IMG/VR virus record: IMGVR_UViG_3300025168_000826
Span: 1 to 21,043 of that record
Direction: 5' to 3' (one strand)
Length of the DNA: 21,043 bases
From: a virus
Positions 13,905-21,043 of this stretch are shown one piece after another (the first letter of the stretch is position 1; the number at the start of each line of letters is the position of its first letter). Under the pieces are notes generated by a model. That model searched no databases. It was not told where the DNA came from and worked only from the letters and a program-made list of their open reading frames with translations. The translations under genes were made by a program, and so were the position numbers.

Positions 13905-14468
13905 TTAATATCCTAATGCTCCATATTTTTTCATTCTTCTAACATCTGCAGCAACTGCTTTAATAAAAACTTTCTCAGCTGCAGAAAAACCATTCTGTAA
14001 AACAACTCCACTTGTTTGACTAAAAGCTCTTGCCATCCAAGGATTAGGTTTTGACATAGATCCATCTCTGTTTTTATGACCATACTCAACCCAAGCCCCA
14101 AAAAAACCCCCCTTATTTTTTTGGAATTTTCCTTTAACTCTTGGCCCTATATATGCTCCATGAACATCAGGATCTTTTGAAGCTCTTGTTCTATAAAACT
14201 TAACTGACTTTTTTAATGTTCCTCTAGCAATAGTTAAGGTTTTTGCTCCTTCCTTTTTTTCTCCTTTGGTCCGATTCATAGCAACTCCAACTCTTCCAGT
14301 TGATCCAGGATTTAACAATGGAGCTTCCTTTACTGCAGCTGTCAACATTGGCGTTGTAACCTTTTTCCAAAATCTTCCCCAAACTGCAACTTTATTAACT
14401 CTTTTTGGAAGTTCATTAAACATCTGCATAATCTCTCTAATTCCTTCTGCTTCTACAGATACGCTCAT
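13905..14468 (-). CDS. HK97 gp10-like head-tail joining protein
   Basis: The 187-residue protein starts with a VEAEGIREIMQMFNELPKRV helix, matching the opening of HK97 gp10/tail-component proteins ('G..E....L..LP..V'). It continues with a basic stretch and GTLKKSVKFYRTRAS, then the YIGPRVKGKFQ and FFGAWVEYGHKNRDG block and PNPWMARAFSQT, all typical of this family. It is thought to connect the head-completion proteins to the tail. The start ATG overlaps the stop of the preceding adaptor gene as TAATG. Length is slightly above the family norm, with an inserted basic loop around residues 65-80. Confidence 0.85.
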   Translation of the reverse strand: MSVSVEAEGIREIMQMFNELPKRVNKVAVWGRFWKKVTTPMLTAAVKEAPLLNPGSTGRVGVAMNRTKGEKKEGAKTLTIARGTLKKSVKFYRTRASKDPDVHGAYIGPRVKGKFQKNKGGFFGAWVEYGHKNRDGSMSKPNPWMARAFSQTSGVVLQNGFSAAEKVFIKAVAADVRRMKKYGALGY

Positions 14469-14797
14469 TATTGATTGTCTTTTATTCTAGTTTCTATTTC
14501 AAAAAATTGTTCTCTTCCTTCTATCTCTTTAATCCCATGAATAACATAAGTTTTATTGTCATATTCAATTCTGTAAGTTCCTAAAAAAGTAATTCCTAAA
14601 TTACGAACATAAAAAACCAAATCAGTTTTCTGAACTTGTTCCTGAGATTCTTCTTTTCTGTTGCTTGTTTTCCAATCTGCTTTTGCCCAAAGTGTATATT
14701 TTAAAACAAATGTTTTTGTTTCTTCCCCATATTTATTTGTTAAATAAACTGGTTCTAAAATTTTTATTCTTCTGTCAAGTTGTCCTATACTTAACAT
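14468..14797 (-). CDS. Head-tail adaptor (head closure) protein
   Basis: The 109-residue protein begins MLSIGQLDRRIKILEPVYL and continues NKYGEETKTFVLKYTLWAKA, then RKEESQEQVQKTDLVFYVRN. These match the phage head-tail joining family related to SPP1 gp16 (Phage_H_T_join): a 'G.L..RI.I..P' start, 'T..W...A.W' and a final strand YVIHGIKEIEGREQFFEI. It binds below the connector ring and closes the head after packaging. The start overlaps the end of the connector gene by seven bases. Confidence 0.85.
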   Translation of the reverse strand: MLSIGQLDRRIKILEPVYLTNKYGEETKTFVLKYTLWAKADWKTSNRKEESQEQVQKTDLVFYVRNLGITFLGTYRIEYDNKTYVIHGIKEIEGREQFFEIETRIKDNQ

Positions 14798-15369
14798 ACT
14801 TGAATTTTATATTGTTCCAATAAATATTGACTTGACAAAGGAAGTTCTGTTGCTGTTCTCCCTGTTATTACTGTTTGCCTGTTTTCATACCAATTTCCGA
14901 TTGTAATTAATACAGCCTGTTTTATTCCTTCAGGAACATCACTTGATAACTCTCCATATCCAACAGAATATTTTACTTCAACAGCGTTAATTCTGTCTGC
15001 TAAATTTGGCAAAGTTCCATCAACAGAAATTCCAATTCTTGCAGGTTGTGAAATATTATCTAAAATATAATTTGAAGAAGCTAAAGTTTGTAAAGTGTCA
15101 TTTGTATCATAATATTTAACATGAGTTATTGCTATAACTGGGCTTTTATACAACCTGTAAAATTCAAACCAATTATCACTGTATTGTGTTACAGTAGTAT
15201 CTAAAAAATATCTATTTGTAAAAATTTGACAAGATTGAGTTGCTGCTTTAATCAAACTGTCAATTAAAGTATCATCTGCAGTTGTATCAACTTTTAAAAA
15301 GTCTTTCGCTTCCGATGTTGTAAACAATGGATTAACTGCTAAAGTATCTTCTTTTAAACTTCTAAACAT
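14791..15369 (-). CDS. Head-tail connector protein, gp6/YqbG-like
   Basis: The 192-residue protein has the layout of phage gp6-like connectors: TTSEAKDFLKVDTTADDTLI, a helix (DSLIKAATQSCQIFTNRYFL) and a beta segment with YKSPVIAITHVKYYDT. The PEGIKQAVLITIGNWYENRQ helix is characteristic of the family, and the end carries LPLSSQYLLEQYKI. It forms the ring under the portal. The gene is the first after the strong terminator that follows the major capsid gene, so it depends on read-through or an unseen promoter. The terminator's T-run reaches to within 14 bases of its start. Confidence 0.88.
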   Translation of the reverse strand: MFRSLKEDTLAVNPLFTTSEAKDFLKVDTTADDTLIDSLIKAATQSCQIFTNRYFLDTTVTQYSDNWFEFYRLYKSPVIAITHVKYYDTNDTLQTLASSNYILDNISQPARIGISVDGTLPNLADRINAVEVKYSVGYGELSSDVPEGIKQAVLITIGNWYENRQTVITGRTATELPLSSQYLLEQYKIQVC

Positions 15370-15383
15370 TTTTATTTTGTTTT

Positions 15384-15419
15384 AAAAAAAAGGGACTGGC
15401 TCAATTACCAGCCCCTTTT
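15384..15419 (-). terminator. Intrinsic terminator after the major capsid gene
   Basis: On the minus strand AAAAGGGGCTGG (15419-15408) pairs with CCAGTCCCTTTT (15399-15388) over 12 positions with a single G-U pair and an 8-base loop, and the run of eight T ends at 15384. This is the cleanest rho-independent terminator in the window. Its place just after the capsid stop means capsid message would be far more abundant than the connector genes downstream. Confidence 0.88.
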
Positions 15420-15438
15420 CAATTATTATAAATTACTA

Positions 15439-16686
15439 CTATAGAACAGTTGTATATTTAACAAATGAAGCACCAGAAGCAACACCCCAATCCATGTAAT
15501 TGTTCATTATTAACCTAACCTCACCATTTATAGCTCTAGAATAAGGATCTACCGTTATGTTAGAAGGTCCAAATGTTGCTAGATATACACGACTGAAATC
15601 ACCAAATAAACCATCAGCAGAAGTAATTGGAGGTCCACCAGCAGTTGCAGGAGCATTTGAAAAGAATCCAGGATAACCAGCCAATCTGTCATCAGAATAT
15701 AAAGGAGAAACTCCTGTTACTTGAGTTGCAGACTTTACATTAGAATAAAGAGCCCATTGATTAACAAAAGCAAGAGCACCATCTAAACCATGATTGTCAG
15801 CTATTGTTTGGATAGCTTCTAACATATCAGAAGAAGCACCAGCAGCACCACCAGCAGCAGATTCAGCAAAAGTTAAAACTCCAGCAGTTCCAGCAATAGA
15901 GCCAGGAGCTCCCCCACCTAAATCAGCAGAAGCAAACATTGCAGCGTCAATTTGTGTTCCCATGTTTCTTCCCATATCTCTCATTACAGATGCTTCAGCA
16001 GCAGGTCCATTTTGAGCTAAGATAACATTTGAAAGGTTAGCATAACCAGTGATTCTTTTTGGAGTTAATGTTACTTTGTCAAAATCTTGACCTCCATCAG
16101 CAGCAGCAGCAACTTCAGTTCCCCATGCAACAGTTGATCCTCCAGCTATAGGAAGAACAGTATCAGCAGCAACAGTTCCTAAATTGTTAATTCCGATTCT
16201 GTTATAAAGTGCAGAAGCTTGTAAGCTGTCAATATAAGCACCTATTGAAGTTGGAGCAATTGCAGAGTTAGTTTGGTCAATAGCTCTTTCCTCTTTTAAC
16301 ATTGTTGGAATACCTATTCCCTGAAGTCCTTTTCTAGCTTCTCCTTCAGCTTCTTGATGCATTTCTGCTTCAATTCCACTTAAAGAACCACCATTTCTTA
16401 CTTCATTAATTGCTTTAAATAAACTCCATCCTCTTGTTTCTTTTTCAGTGTTTATTGTTTGAACTGGAGATCCAGCTAACTTCACATTGTTTCTGATTTC
16501 AGTTTCCACTTTCTCAGCTCTTTCAATCTTTACAGAATACTCATCTGCATTTTTAAGAAGTGTATCCATGTCATTATTCTCATCAGAAGTTAAATCTCTT
16601 TCCTCTGCAGTTGCAGTTTCTTTGATTACTTCTAATTTTGAAATAATATCATTTCTCAATTCTTTCAATTCAATACTTGATTTCAT
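15439..16686 (-). CDS. Major capsid protein, HK97 fold
   Basis: The 415-residue protein has an N-terminal helical, charged region (residues 1 to about 115, starting MKSSIELKELRNDIISKLEV) that fits the scaffolding delta-domain. The shell domain follows, with PTSIGAYIDSLQASALYNRI, VLPIAGGSTVAWGTEVAAAA, TLTPKRITGYANLSNVILA and DRLAGYPGFFSNAPA. It ends with VRLIMNNYMDWGVASGASFV. This is the classic HK97-type order: a P-domain with 'TP.ri.gy...S', then an A-domain with 'G.P.f..' and a C-terminal 'D......ga.f...'. The protease gene directly upstream would remove the N-terminal region. A strong terminator follows. Confidence 0.95.
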   Translation of the reverse strand: MKSSIELKELRNDIISKLEVIKETATAEERDLTSDENNDMDTLLKNADEYSVKIERAEKVETEIRNNVKLAGSPVQTINTEKETRGWSLFKAINEVRNGGSLSGIEAEMHQEAEGEARKGLQGIGIPTMLKEERAIDQTNSAIAPTSIGAYIDSLQASALYNRIGINNLGTVAADTVLPIAGGSTVAWGTEVAAAADGGQDFDKVTLTPKRITGYANLSNVILAQNGPAAEASVMRDMGRNMGTQIDAAMFASADLGGGAPGSIAGTAGVLTFAESAAGGAAGASSDMLEAIQTIADNHGLDGALAFVNQWALYSNVKSATQVTGVSPLYSDDRLAGYPGFFSNAPATAGGPPITSADGLFGDFSRVYLATFGPSNITVDPYSRAINGEVRLIMNNYMDWGVASGASFVKYTTVL

Positions 16687-16700
16687 TTTAAAATTTTTAT

Positions 16701-16713
16701 ATTATTATTATTA
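16701..16713. repeat. Short ATT/AAT trinucleotide repeat at the protease stop
   Basis: On the minus strand the protease ends in TAA TAA TAA TAA T, giving four tandem in-frame stop codons from a simple AAT repeat. It fills most of the 24-base gap before the capsid ATG. It would guarantee termination just ahead of the capsid start, but may simply be slippage in AT-rich DNA. Confidence 0.6.
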
Positions 16714-17316
16714 TTTTTTTCGTTTTATTAATTCTATCTTTAATTGCGCCAACGAACGCGCAACTAAATCTGTTTCCTCTTCTTTTATTTCTTTATTCTC
16801 TTTATACATTGCCAAAGCTCTCTGAGCAACTACCAAATCAGATTCAGCTTGACTATAAGCAGGATAAGTTACAGGACTAACATCATAAAGTTTCTCAATT
16901 GAAGTTATTGTTCTAATATCATTTCCATCTTCATCAGTGCTCCATTCATCAGCTCCAACAGTAAAAGCAAATGAACTCTGATTAATGTTTCCGTTCTTCA
17001 TATTAATAGCTAAATCTTTTCCATAAGATGTTTCAGGAATAGAAAATTCATATCTCAAACCTTTCTCATCAACTGACAAACTTAAGTTCCCAGCAGTAGA
17101 ACGAGCTAAAACCAAATTCGGATCATGATTAATTAAAGCTCTAACATCAGATTTGTCAATAGTTTCTTGAGAAATAGCATCTGGAGAAATGTATTCATAA
17201 AATCCTCCTAAGTTTTCACTTCTAGAATTCCAGATTGATCCATATCCAACAACCACCTCTTGACCATCCTCTCTAGTTTCAAATCTATTTTCAATATTAA
17301 AAATTCTTTTTTCCAT
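16711..17316 (-). CDS. Prohead protease, HK97 family (U35)
   Basis: I place the start at the ATG at 17316 (MEKRIFNIENRFETREDGQE), giving 201 residues. The longer frame from 17370 would overlap the portal gene by 23 bases and adds a segment without family likeness. The protein has VVVGYGSIWNSRSENLGGFY, YISPDAISQETIDKSDVRAL, the catalytic histidine in LINHDPNLVLARS (His64), and the catalytic serine in NINQSSFAFTVG (Ser114 or Ser115). The DVSPVTYPAYSQA block closes the domain. It cuts the capsid N-terminal region and itself during prohead maturation. It is placed between portal and capsid as usual. Confidence 0.93.
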   Translation of the reverse strand: MEKRIFNIENRFETREDGQEVVVGYGSIWNSRSENLGGFYEYISPDAISQETIDKSDVRALINHDPNLVLARSTAGNLSLSVDEKGLRYEFSIPETSYGKDLAINMKNGNINQSSFAFTVGADEWSTDEDGNDIRTITSIEKLYDVSPVTYPAYSQAESDLVVAQRALAMYKENKEIKEEETDLVARSLAQLKIELIKRKK

Positions 17317-17347
17317 AATTGTATTGTTATATTTTTTGTCCCAAATG

Positions 17348-18538
17348 TTAAGCTTCTTCATCTGTTCCAATTTTGTTTATTGTTGTCATATTTAATGGAA
17401 GATAATTATTATCTCCATCTTCTATTCTGTTTAAATCTTCTTTTTGTCTTACTTCATTAACACTCATCCAACCATTTGTGATTGCTGTTTTGTAGTAGTC
17501 GGCTCTATCTTTTACGTTTCCTCTAAGTAATCCATTTACATTAAATTTAATATATTCTCTACCAATTACATTTTTTCTGAAAAGTTTCAAACTCATTTCC
17601 AATTCTATCTTTGTAATATAAGGCATTAAAGAATAAGAAACAAATTCCTGAGATTGCATTTCTATATTATTAAAACTTGATTTTGATAAGTCCCTTAATA
17701 AGTGAGGAGGGATTCCAAAAATACGGGCCACCTCTTCCACTGAAAATTGTCTTGATGCTAAAAACTGAGCTTGGTCTGGAGTTACTGATATACTTTTATA
17801 TTTTAATCCTTCCTCTAACACCGCCGTTTGGTTACTACCGCTTAAAGTTCCATAATTACTGTTAAATGAATTCCTCAGTCTATCAATGGCTTGTTCCGAA
17901 AGTGCTCGGTCAGATTCTAATATTCCGGATAATTTGCCTCCGTTTTTGAAAAATGTGCTGGAATAGGTTTGCACATCCATACCCCAACCAATTGCGTTTT
18001 TACATTGTTCGATTGGAGATAGTCCCTTAATTCCATCTGGTCCTGTTATCATTTTAAAATGAAGTATGTTTTCAGAGTCATGAGTTTCTCCAGTTTTCTC
18101 ATCACTATAATAAAGTTTGTTTTCTAAAGTGTAAATTTCAACATCTCCATAATTTAATGGCAGTAATTCTATAACTCTTCCAGCTCCATTTCTTACAATT
18201 TTAACATAAGAGTTCCCATCCGAAAGCATATCCATAATTATCTTTTCATAAAAAGTAATTTTGTTTTGATATGAATTTGGTTGGTATTTTACAAGAAACG
18301 CAAGATCTGTTGTAATTTCTGTATTATCCCCATTGTTTTCTTTTCTAAAAACTCCAACAGGTAAAGTTGAAATACTTTCAGAAAGTATTCTCATAGCAGC
18401 CCAAACAGCAGAAAAAGTTAAAGCTGATTCAGCAGAAACTTGTTGAGCAGGTCCAAATGGCAAAGAGTAATTTATGCTCCTTTCTTCCTTTTTAGGAGTT
18501 TTAGAAAATATGTTTTGAATTGAATTGAGTATTCCCAC
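17348..18538 (-). CDS. Portal protein, HK97 family
   Basis: The 396-residue protein begins MGILNSIQNIFSKTPKKEER and continues VSAESALTFSAVWAAMRILS and ESISTLPVGVF, the standard HK97-type portal opening. Further along are FYEKIIMDMLSDGNSYVKIV, ILHFKMITGPDGIKGLSPI, WGMDVQTYSSTFFKNGGKLS, the ARIFGIPPHLLRDLSKSSFN helix and a WMSVNEVRQKEDLN C-terminal block, in family order. It forms the dodecameric ring at the packaging vertex. It follows the terminase genes after a small unknown. Length is normal. Confidence 0.96.
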   Translation of the reverse strand: MGILNSIQNIFSKTPKKEERSINYSLPFGPAQQVSAESALTFSAVWAAMRILSESISTLPVGVFRKENNGDNTEITTDLAFLVKYQPNSYQNKITFYEKIIMDMLSDGNSYVKIVRNGAGRVIELLPLNYGDVEIYTLENKLYYSDEKTGETHDSENILHFKMITGPDGIKGLSPIEQCKNAIGWGMDVQTYSSTFFKNGGKLSGILESDRALSEQAIDRLRNSFNSNYGTLSGSNQTAVLEEGLKYKSISVTPDQAQFLASRQFSVEEVARIFGIPPHLLRDLSKSSFNNIEMQSQEFVSYSLMPYITKIELEMSLKLFRKNVIGREYIKFNVNGLLRGNVKDRADYYKTAITNGWMSVNEVRQKEDLNRIEDGDNNYLPLNMTTINKIGTDEEA

Positions 18539-18572
18539 TAAATAATTTTTTGCAATTATACGATATGATTCC

Positions 18573-18773
18573 TTATTTTTTGTGTAGCATTGTTTCCTTT
18601 ACTTTTCTATCTCTACAAACTCTGAAAGAATTATAATCAGAATATTTTCTTTTTCCAAAGATTTCAATGTGTTCCTTTTCTAATGATTCATAAGCAGATT
18701 TTAAAGTTTTATGTTCTTTTACTTTCTCCCAGAATTCTCTCACGAATCCAGTTGCCGAATATATTCTTATCAT
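18573..18773 (-). CDS. Small hypothetical protein between terminase and portal
   Basis: The 66-residue protein is basic and mostly helical (MIRIYSATGFVREFWEKVKE, then LKSAYESLEKEHIEIFGKRK), ending in ETMLHKK. It is not assigned to a family. The ATG lies one base after the large terminase stop, which argues for translation by coupling. Its helical hairpin look and 'Y.S...FR.C.DRKVKE' end could suit a small DNA-binding or assembly protein, but nothing diagnostic is visible. Confidence 0.65.
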   Translation of the reverse strand: MIRIYSATGFVREFWEKVKEHKTLKSAYESLEKEHIEIFGKRKYSDYNSFRVCRDRKVKETMLHKK

Positions 18774-18774
18774 A

Positions 18775-20316
18775 TTATAAAATTAAAAGTCCTCTTCCAT
18801 CATAAACAGAATTTATATTTCCCTCAGTCATGTAACTTCCAAGAGCTTGAATTAAAGCAACAACCCCATCAATTTTCTCAGTTGATTTTGCCTTGTTTGG
18901 TTTTATGTTTCCAGCAGGATCTTCCTGAAGTGCTATGTTTGAAAGCATCCAACTCATAACAGGATTTCCATCATGAATTATTTGTTGTCCTAAAATAAGT
19001 TTTTCAAGTTCTTTTGTTGGAGCGCTCATTGATTGAAACCCTTGACCAAATGGCTCCATTGGAACATTCTCATTTGTTAAGTCAATTACTAATTGAGAAG
19101 CGTTCCATCTATCATAACAAATTGATTGTATTCTAAATTGCATACCTAACTGCATTATTTTTTCCTTTATGAAATTATAATCTGCAACATCTCCACTTGT
19201 TGCAATAACATGATTTTGTTTTATCCATGTAACATAATCAACTTTGTCCCGATCACTTCTTTTCTTTGCGTTATCTTCTGGAATGAAAAAATAAGGAACT
19301 ACTAAAAATTTATCATCTTCTTTAAATATTAAAACTAAAGCAGAAATATCCCGAGTTGATGCAAGATCTAAACCTCCCCAACATTCCTTATCTTTCAATC
19401 TTTCCAAATCAATTTCCCCTTGGCAAAGTTCCCATTCTTTATTTCCAATCCATGCAGTTTGTGAGTCGGTCCACTGGTCCAACATTAATCTTCTAAATGT
19501 ATTTTGATAAGATGGAACATCCATTGCTCTTTTAGATTCTCTTTCCATGTATTCTTTTCTCAAGCTAACTCCATAATTTGGATTTGCTTTTATCCAAGTT
19601 GATTCCAGAGTTATGTCATCTTCAGGATCAGCTTCATAAATTGCAGAATAAAAAGTTTCATCTTCAATTATTCCATCCTGAACTTTCTTTGCATAATCAT
19701 ATACTTCATAGCAAATAGAATTTCTATCATATCCCGCTGTTGTTATTGCAATACATAATGGCTCTCTTCTACTTCCTGTTGAAGTTACTAAGGTGTCCCA
19801 GAGCGAACGATTTTCCTGAGTGTGTAATTCATCAAAAATTATGCAGTTAGCATTAAATCCATGTTTCGTTTTTGAGTCTGAACTTATAGCTTGATAAAAG
19901 TTTCCTTTACTTTCGTTTGTTATTGAGTTTCTAAAAACTTTAGAACGACCTGTTAATTCTGTATTATTTAAAATCATTTGTTTTGCTATTTCAAAAACAA
20001 TTCCCGCTTGAGCTCTATCCCCAGCAGCTGAGTAAATTTCTGATCCTCTTTCACTATCTGCAAATAACATGTAAAGTCCTATTGCCGCGCAAAGAGTAGA
20101 CTTCCCATTTTTTCTGGGCACCATAATAAAAGCAGTTCTATACTTACGATTCCCATCTTCATTTTTCCAACCGAACAAATCTCCAATTATTTTCTTTTGC
20201 CATTCTTCCATCAACAATGGCTCTTGATGAAGTTCCCCTTTTGTATGCGAGCAAAAATTTTCAATAAATCCAATTGCTTTTGCAGCAGCCTTTTTGTCAA
20301 AATAAAAGTTATTCAA
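18775..20316 (-). CDS. terL: Terminase large subunit
   Basis: The 513-residue protein has the ATPase motor with Walker A at PRKNGKS (67-73) and Walker B at CIIFDE (158-163). The coupling motif ITTAGYD (191-197) follows, matching the Terminase_1/HK97-like class. The C-terminal RNase H-like nuclease shows its acidic residues at GGLDLASTRD (Asp317), ICYDRWNA (Asp402) and KIDGVVALIQAL (Asp483). It translocates and cuts phage DNA at the portal. The start overlaps the small-subunit stop by a few bases, and its stop lies one base before the next ATG. Confidence 0.97.
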   Translation of the reverse strand: MNNFYFDKKAAAKAIGFIENFCSHTKGELHQEPLLMEEWQKKIIGDLFGWKNEDGNRKYRTAFIMVPRKNGKSTLCAAIGLYMLFADSERGSEIYSAAGDRAQAGIVFEIAKQMILNNTELTGRSKVFRNSITNESKGNFYQAISSDSKTKHGFNANCIIFDELHTQENRSLWDTLVTSTGSRREPLCIAITTAGYDRNSICYEVYDYAKKVQDGIIEDETFYSAIYEADPEDDITLESTWIKANPNYGVSLRKEYMERESKRAMDVPSYQNTFRRLMLDQWTDSQTAWIGNKEWELCQGEIDLERLKDKECWGGLDLASTRDISALVLIFKEDDKFLVVPYFFIPEDNAKKRSDRDKVDYVTWIKQNHVIATSGDVADYNFIKEKIMQLGMQFRIQSICYDRWNASQLVIDLTNENVPMEPFGQGFQSMSAPTKELEKLILGQQIIHDGNPVMSWMLSNIALQEDPAGNIKPNKAKSTEKIDGVVALIQALGSYMTEGNINSVYDGRGLLIL

Positions 20317-20785
20317 AGTAATTATTTATTTGTGTGTTATTACTTGTAACAGGTGCAGCAATTGAAGCCCTTGCAACTGGCGTAAGTCCGAACTGGGCAG
20401 CCAATTTAAGACTATTATTTAAAGCGTCATTTTTAATTTTCAATAAAGGAGAAGCTTGCCTCCTTAAAACAATTCCCTCTGAACTTTCAAATTCATCAAT
20501 TCTATTTATTGTTCTGAGTTTCATTTCACATTCTAAGTAAAGAGAAATTTCATTTGAGTAAGCTTCAACCAATTTTAAATCTACTGAATAAAGCATTCCC
20601 AAGTTAAAGAGTTGAGTTGTTACTTTTTTAAATTCACTTTTCCCAATTTCAGAAAGCCATTCCGGAACAATCGGCAATGCAGAAACTTGATCGACAACCA
20701 TTTCATTTTCTATAGTTCTACTTTTCTCAACTGTTCCTTGCATCTCTTTAATCTTAGTTGGTGTTTTCTTTCTACCCTTTCCCAT
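20309..20785 (-). CDS. terS: Terminase small subunit, P27 family
   Basis: The 158-residue protein starts MGKGRKKTPTKIKEMQGT, the lysine-rich opening common to P27-type small terminases ('RP.P...K...G'). It has LPIVPEWLSEIGKSEFKKVT, a central helix (LKLVEAYSNEISLYLECEMK) and the diagnostic block RRQASPLLKIKNDALNNSLK followed by LAAQFGLTPVARASI. It recognises phage DNA and recruits the large subunit. The ATG overlaps the stop of the zinc-ribbon gene in a TAATG junction. P27-type enzymes are often linked with cos packaging, but no cos site can be recognised here. Confidence 0.93.
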   Translation of the reverse strand: MGKGRKKTPTKIKEMQGTVEKSRTIENEMVVDQVSALPIVPEWLSEIGKSEFKKVTTQLFNLGMLYSVDLKLVEAYSNEISLYLECEMKLRTINRIDEFESSEGIVLRRQASPLLKIKNDALNNSLKLAAQFGLTPVARASIAAPVTSNNTQINNYFE

Positions 20786-20970
20786 TAACTATGTTTATCT
20801 GTTGGAGCTTGAAATGAAGTTCCAAAACCCTTGTATTTTGTTAAGTCTTTCATGTAGTTTCCACATTTGCATTTTGATTCTTTGGCTCGAATTTCTCCAT
20901 CTAAAAAAACTAAAGTTTGTTTCATAATTATTTTTTCAAGTTTACATTTTTCACATCTAAATTTTGCCAT
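20785..20970 (-). CDS. Small zinc-ribbon protein upstream of the terminase
   Basis: From the ATG at 20970 the protein has 61 residues starting MAKFRCEKCKLEK. Four cysteines (Cys6, Cys9, Cys34, Cys36; pattern CxxC...CxCG) form a plausible zinc ribbon, followed by a polar tail. The same frame is open upstream to the window edge with a TTG at 21006 but no ATG, so a longer protein starting outside the window cannot be excluded. Phages often encode an HNH endonuclease just before the small terminase; no HNH motif is seen here, although the zinc ribbon recalls the metal-binding part of such proteins. Confidence 0.6.
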   Translation of the reverse strand: MAKFRCEKCKLEKIIMKQTLVFLDGEIRAKESKCKCGNYMKDLTKYKGFGTSFQAPTDKHS

Positions 20971-21043
20971 TTTGTTTGGTTTTAGTTTGAACTTAAACTG
21001 AGACAACCCTATAACTCCAATTTTACGTGTAAAAACAGTTAAG

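Noticed and set aside
20971-21043. Possible promoter upstream of the zinc-ribbon gene
   Set aside because: TATAGGGTTG only weakly resembles the -7 consensus and the frame is open through it to the window edge, so it may be coding.
1-21043. tRNA genes, CRISPR arrays, insertion sequences and integrase
   Set aside because: Reading both strands showed no repeat-spacer pattern, no transposase or integrase motif, and no non-coding stretch long enough that looked like a tRNA.

Overview
The window is part of a tailed-phage genome (or a prophage segment) with a siphovirus-like, HK97-type structural module. Every convincing gene lies on the minus strand, so the biological order runs from high to low coordinates. 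The DNA is strongly AT-rich. A flavobacterial/Bacteroidota host is suggested by a DUF3127-type single-strand-binding protein, A-rich leaders without Shine-Dalgarno sequences, and a promoter close to the Bacteroidota TTTG / TAnnTTTG consensus. No integrase, lysogeny repressor, tRNA gene or CRISPR array is visible, so lifestyle cannot be decided here.

From about 21000 down to 12800 lie the packaging and head genes: a zinc-ribbon protein, TerS (P27 type), TerL, a small unknown, portal, prohead protease, HK97-fold major capsid protein, a strong intrinsic terminator, then three head-tail connector proteins and a tail-completion protein fused to a LamG lectin domain. From 12800 to 5600 come the tail genes: two small unknowns, the major tail protein, a second terminator-like hairpin, a G/T pair of tail assembly chaperones joined by a well-formed -1 frameshift signal, the tape measure protein, a tail-tip protein and a tail fiber. 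From 5612 to 4608 is a lysis cassette: a small membrane protein, an M15 peptidase and a 3TM-type holin. A DNA-binding metallophosphoesterase follows (4618-3389).

A promoter-bearing gap (3206-3388) separates this late block from what looks like an early or DNA-metabolism operon reading towards position 1: three small genes (two encoding membrane proteins), a Rad52/Erf-like annealing-protein candidate, a small unknown, a PD-(D/E)XK exonuclease with a probable Fe-S cluster, a stand-alone DnaA domain IV-like protein, the DUF3127 protein, a winged-helix protein ending in a sliding-clamp-binding motif, and a GNAT-fold protein resembling phage Mu Mom, cut by the window edge. Together these suggest recombination-assisted replication plus possible DNA-base modification against host restriction.

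The points most worth a second look are the complete frameshift signal (internal GGAGG, A AAA AAG, 5-nt spacer, 7-bp GC-rich stem), the tail-terminator/LamG fusion, the Mom-like gene, the DnaA domain IV-only protein, the C-terminal clamp motif, and three real genes of 25, 51 and 59 codons that length-limited gene calling would miss.
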